5,199 bases of DNA from an uncultured Campylobacter sp. (lineage in GTDB: Bacteria; Campylobacterota; Campylobacteria; Campylobacterales; Campylobacteraceae): assembly GCF_937997595.1 (NCBI RefSeq), contig NZ_CALKTS010000085.1, forward strand, positions 1-5,199, written 5' to 3'. Positions 3,830-5,199 of this stretch are shown one piece after another (position 1 is the stretch's first letter; every line of letters begins with the position of its first letter). The translations under genes and the position numbers were made by a program. The notes under the pieces are model-generated. The model was not told the origin of the DNA. It made no database searches and was given only the letters and a program-made list of their open reading frames with translations.

Positions 3830-5199
3830 TACCTGTTTTTCTGAAAGTATGCGTCCACTCCGTTTGCGATGCCTTGGGCGATGCGATCCTGATAGGCGCT
3901 TTTACCTAAATTTTTACCCTCCTGCGGGTGCGTGATGTAGCCCATCTCCACGAGCACCGCGGGCATCGTAGCGCCCACCAGCACCCAAAACGGCGCCTCG
4001 CGCACACCTCCGTCTCTGCTCGAGAAGCTCTTTTTGACCGAGCTGAGCATATAGCTTTGAATGTCGATGGCAAGCTTGTTTGAGGAGATTATCTTCTCGC
4101 GATTTAAGAAATTTAGGAAGGTCTGCTTCGAGAAGGTATTCATATCCTCCAAATCTCCCCTATTTTCGAGTGCCGCGGCGTTTTTACTGCGCTCGCTTCT
4201 AGCCGGGCTTAAGAAAAAGGTCTCCACGCCGCTCATTTTGGATGCCGCACTGGCGTTAGGGGCGGCATTTGCGTGGATCGAAATAAACATATCGGCGTTT
4301 TTTTTAGCGGCGAAAGCGGTGCGCGACCTTAAATTTATAAACACGTCGGTGCTGCGCGTATAAAGCACCTTGTATCCGCGCTTGGTAAGCAGCGCACCGA
4401 GCTTTTTGGATGTGGCTAGCACGACGTTTTTTTCCTTTAGCCCGTTTCCGACGGCGCCCGAATCGCTGCCGCCGTGACCGGGGTCGATTACGATGAGTTT
4501 GCCCTTGGTGGATTTATAAATTTTACCGGCGGCCACGGAGGTCGATTTGGCGCCCCCTGATTCCTCTATCGTGCTGATTTGCGGCTCGCTATCTTGCTCG
4601 CGTCCGTGCTTGCGCCCTGATTTTTGATCCTTGTTTTTTTCTGCTCGCGCCGCTTTTGCGGCTTTTAAGCCTTCGGCCGTACTTAAAATCATCATATTGC
4701 CGTTAATTTCTACGTTTGCGTTGAATTCTTTCGGATTACTAAGTACAATGCGTACGGTCTTGTCGTTATACTGTGAGATACGCACTTCGCCCACGAAGCT
4801 ATCTTTTAGCCGCGTATTGTGCGACTTTTGGCGCGCGCTAAAATCGAGCACGAAGCGAAAGTGATCGTTGCTCGCGATGGTAAAATCCTTATAGTCGCTC
4901 TGCCTTAGATCGCGGTTGAACTCAAGTACGATCTCGTTTTTATCGCCGCGCAGAGAATTTAGAGTAAGTTGGGCGTTTTTGTCCGCTTTTTTGACACTGC
5001 TTTTTCTAAGCTCACTGCTTTGATCCGCAACCTCCTCATCCTCGTTTTGCGCGATTGCGTCCTCGCCGCCATCGTCCTCTTGGACGTCTACGACCTCGTC
5101 CGCGTCGTGAGGTCTAGTCGAGCGTAAAAACTCCAGATCCTCGCTAGATAGCGAGCTTAGATCGGCTTCTTCTGGCGCGCGCGTCTTTTTGAGATTTTT
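3829..5199 (-). CDS. amiA: N-acetylmuramoyl-L-alanine amidase (Amidase_3) with AMIN-like domain, N-terminus beyond window
   Basis: This zinc hydrolase cuts the amide bond between N-acetylmuramic acid and L-alanine of the peptidoglycan stem, normally in the periplasm for daughter-cell separation. The frame is open to the right edge, so 456 C-terminal residues are visible and the signal peptide is not. Counting from the edge, residues 34-73 form an acidic linker. About 74-170 are AMIN-like beta-rich sequence (KNEIVLEFNRDL, HFRFVLDFSA, KTVRIVLSNP). A charged linker covers about 175-225. The catalytic domain spans about 231-453. Zinc ligands are His242 in VIDPGHGG, Glu256 in LKEKNV and His309 in SIHANA; the catalytic glutamate is Glu418 in VLVEMGYITHP. 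All are present, so the enzyme should be active. A GTG at 4849-4851 falls inside the AMIN-like domain (RFVLDFS) and is not the start. A helical insert at about 335-390 may be regulatory (inference). The TAA stop overlaps the next ATG by one base. Confidence 0.95.
   Translation of the reverse strand, partial: KNLKKTRAPEEADLSSLSSEDLEFLRSTRPHDADEVVDVQEDDGGEDAIAQNEDEEVADQSSELRKSSVKKADKNAQLTLNSLRGDKNEIVLEFNRDLRQSDYKDFTIASNDHFRFVLDFSARQKSHNTRLKDSFVGEVRISQYNDKTVRIVLSNPKEFNANVEINGNMMILSTAEGLKAAKAARAEKNKDQKSGRKHGREQDSEPQISTIEESGGAKSTSVAAGKIYKSTKGKLIVIDPGHGGSDSGAVGNGLKEKNVVLATSKKLGALLTKRGYKVLYTRSTDVFINLRSRTAFAAKKNADMFISIHANAAPNASAASKMSGVETFFLSPARSERSKNAAALENRGDLEDMNTFSKQTFLNFLNREKIISSNKLAIDIQSYMLSSVKKSFSSRDGGVREAPFWVLVGATMPAVLVEMGYITHPQEGKNLGKSAYQDRIAQGIANGVDAYFQKNR

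Noticed and set aside
4061..4864. Two plus-strand frames opposite the amidase
   Set aside because: They are antisense to conserved zinc-ligand and AMIN-like coding sequence and have no supporting ribosome sites.

Overview
The window looks like chromosomal DNA of a Campylobacter-group epsilonproteobacterium with fairly high GC for that group (C. gracilis, C. rectus or C. showae type; species not resolvable by eye). The reasons are the sequences of the RodA and amidase proteins, TTG starts with short AAGG/AGGA ribosome sites, and a divergent pseudouridine synthase / rodA pair that, from memory, matches Cj1280c / Cj1282 (mrdB) in C. jejuni. No mobile element, phage gene, tRNA, rRNA or CRISPR array was seen.

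Layout. Positions 1-879 (minus) hold the 5' part of an RluA-family 23S rRNA pseudouridine synthase that runs off the left edge. A 52-bp divergent gap separates it from rodA/mrdB (932-2038, plus), the SEDS glycosyltransferase of the elongasome. After a 105-bp convergent gap come two minus-strand membrane proteins that overlap by ATGA: a 4-TM protein with a long low-complexity hydrophilic tail (2467-3153), then a 108-aa 4-TM protein (2144-2470). Positions 3154-3550 hold no convincing gene, only degenerate repeats and a nested inverted repeat. A doubtful 92-aa ORF (3551-3829) overlaps by 1 nt the end of an N-acetylmuramoyl-L-alanine amidase (3829 to beyond the right edge, minus).

Function. RodA polymerises lateral-wall glycan and the amidase cleaves stem peptides from it, so part of the window concerns peptidoglycan growth and splitting. 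The pseudouridine synthase acts on the ribosome. The two membrane proteins are unassigned.

Most unusual signal. A short AT palindrome, AAATTT and its relatives (RAATTY), is spread through the window. By eye there are about 42 copies in roughly 1.4 kb of poorly constrained sequence (the synthase tail, the membrane-protein tail, the gaps and the doubtful ORF). There are only about 18 in roughly 3.8 kb of conserved coding sequence. It has built low-complexity peptide tails in two unrelated proteins. RAATTY is also, from memory, the site methylated by CtsM in C. jejuni, where that methylation marks DNA as acceptable for natural transformation. An uptake-signal-like role is therefore a testable hypothesis; it is not shown here.
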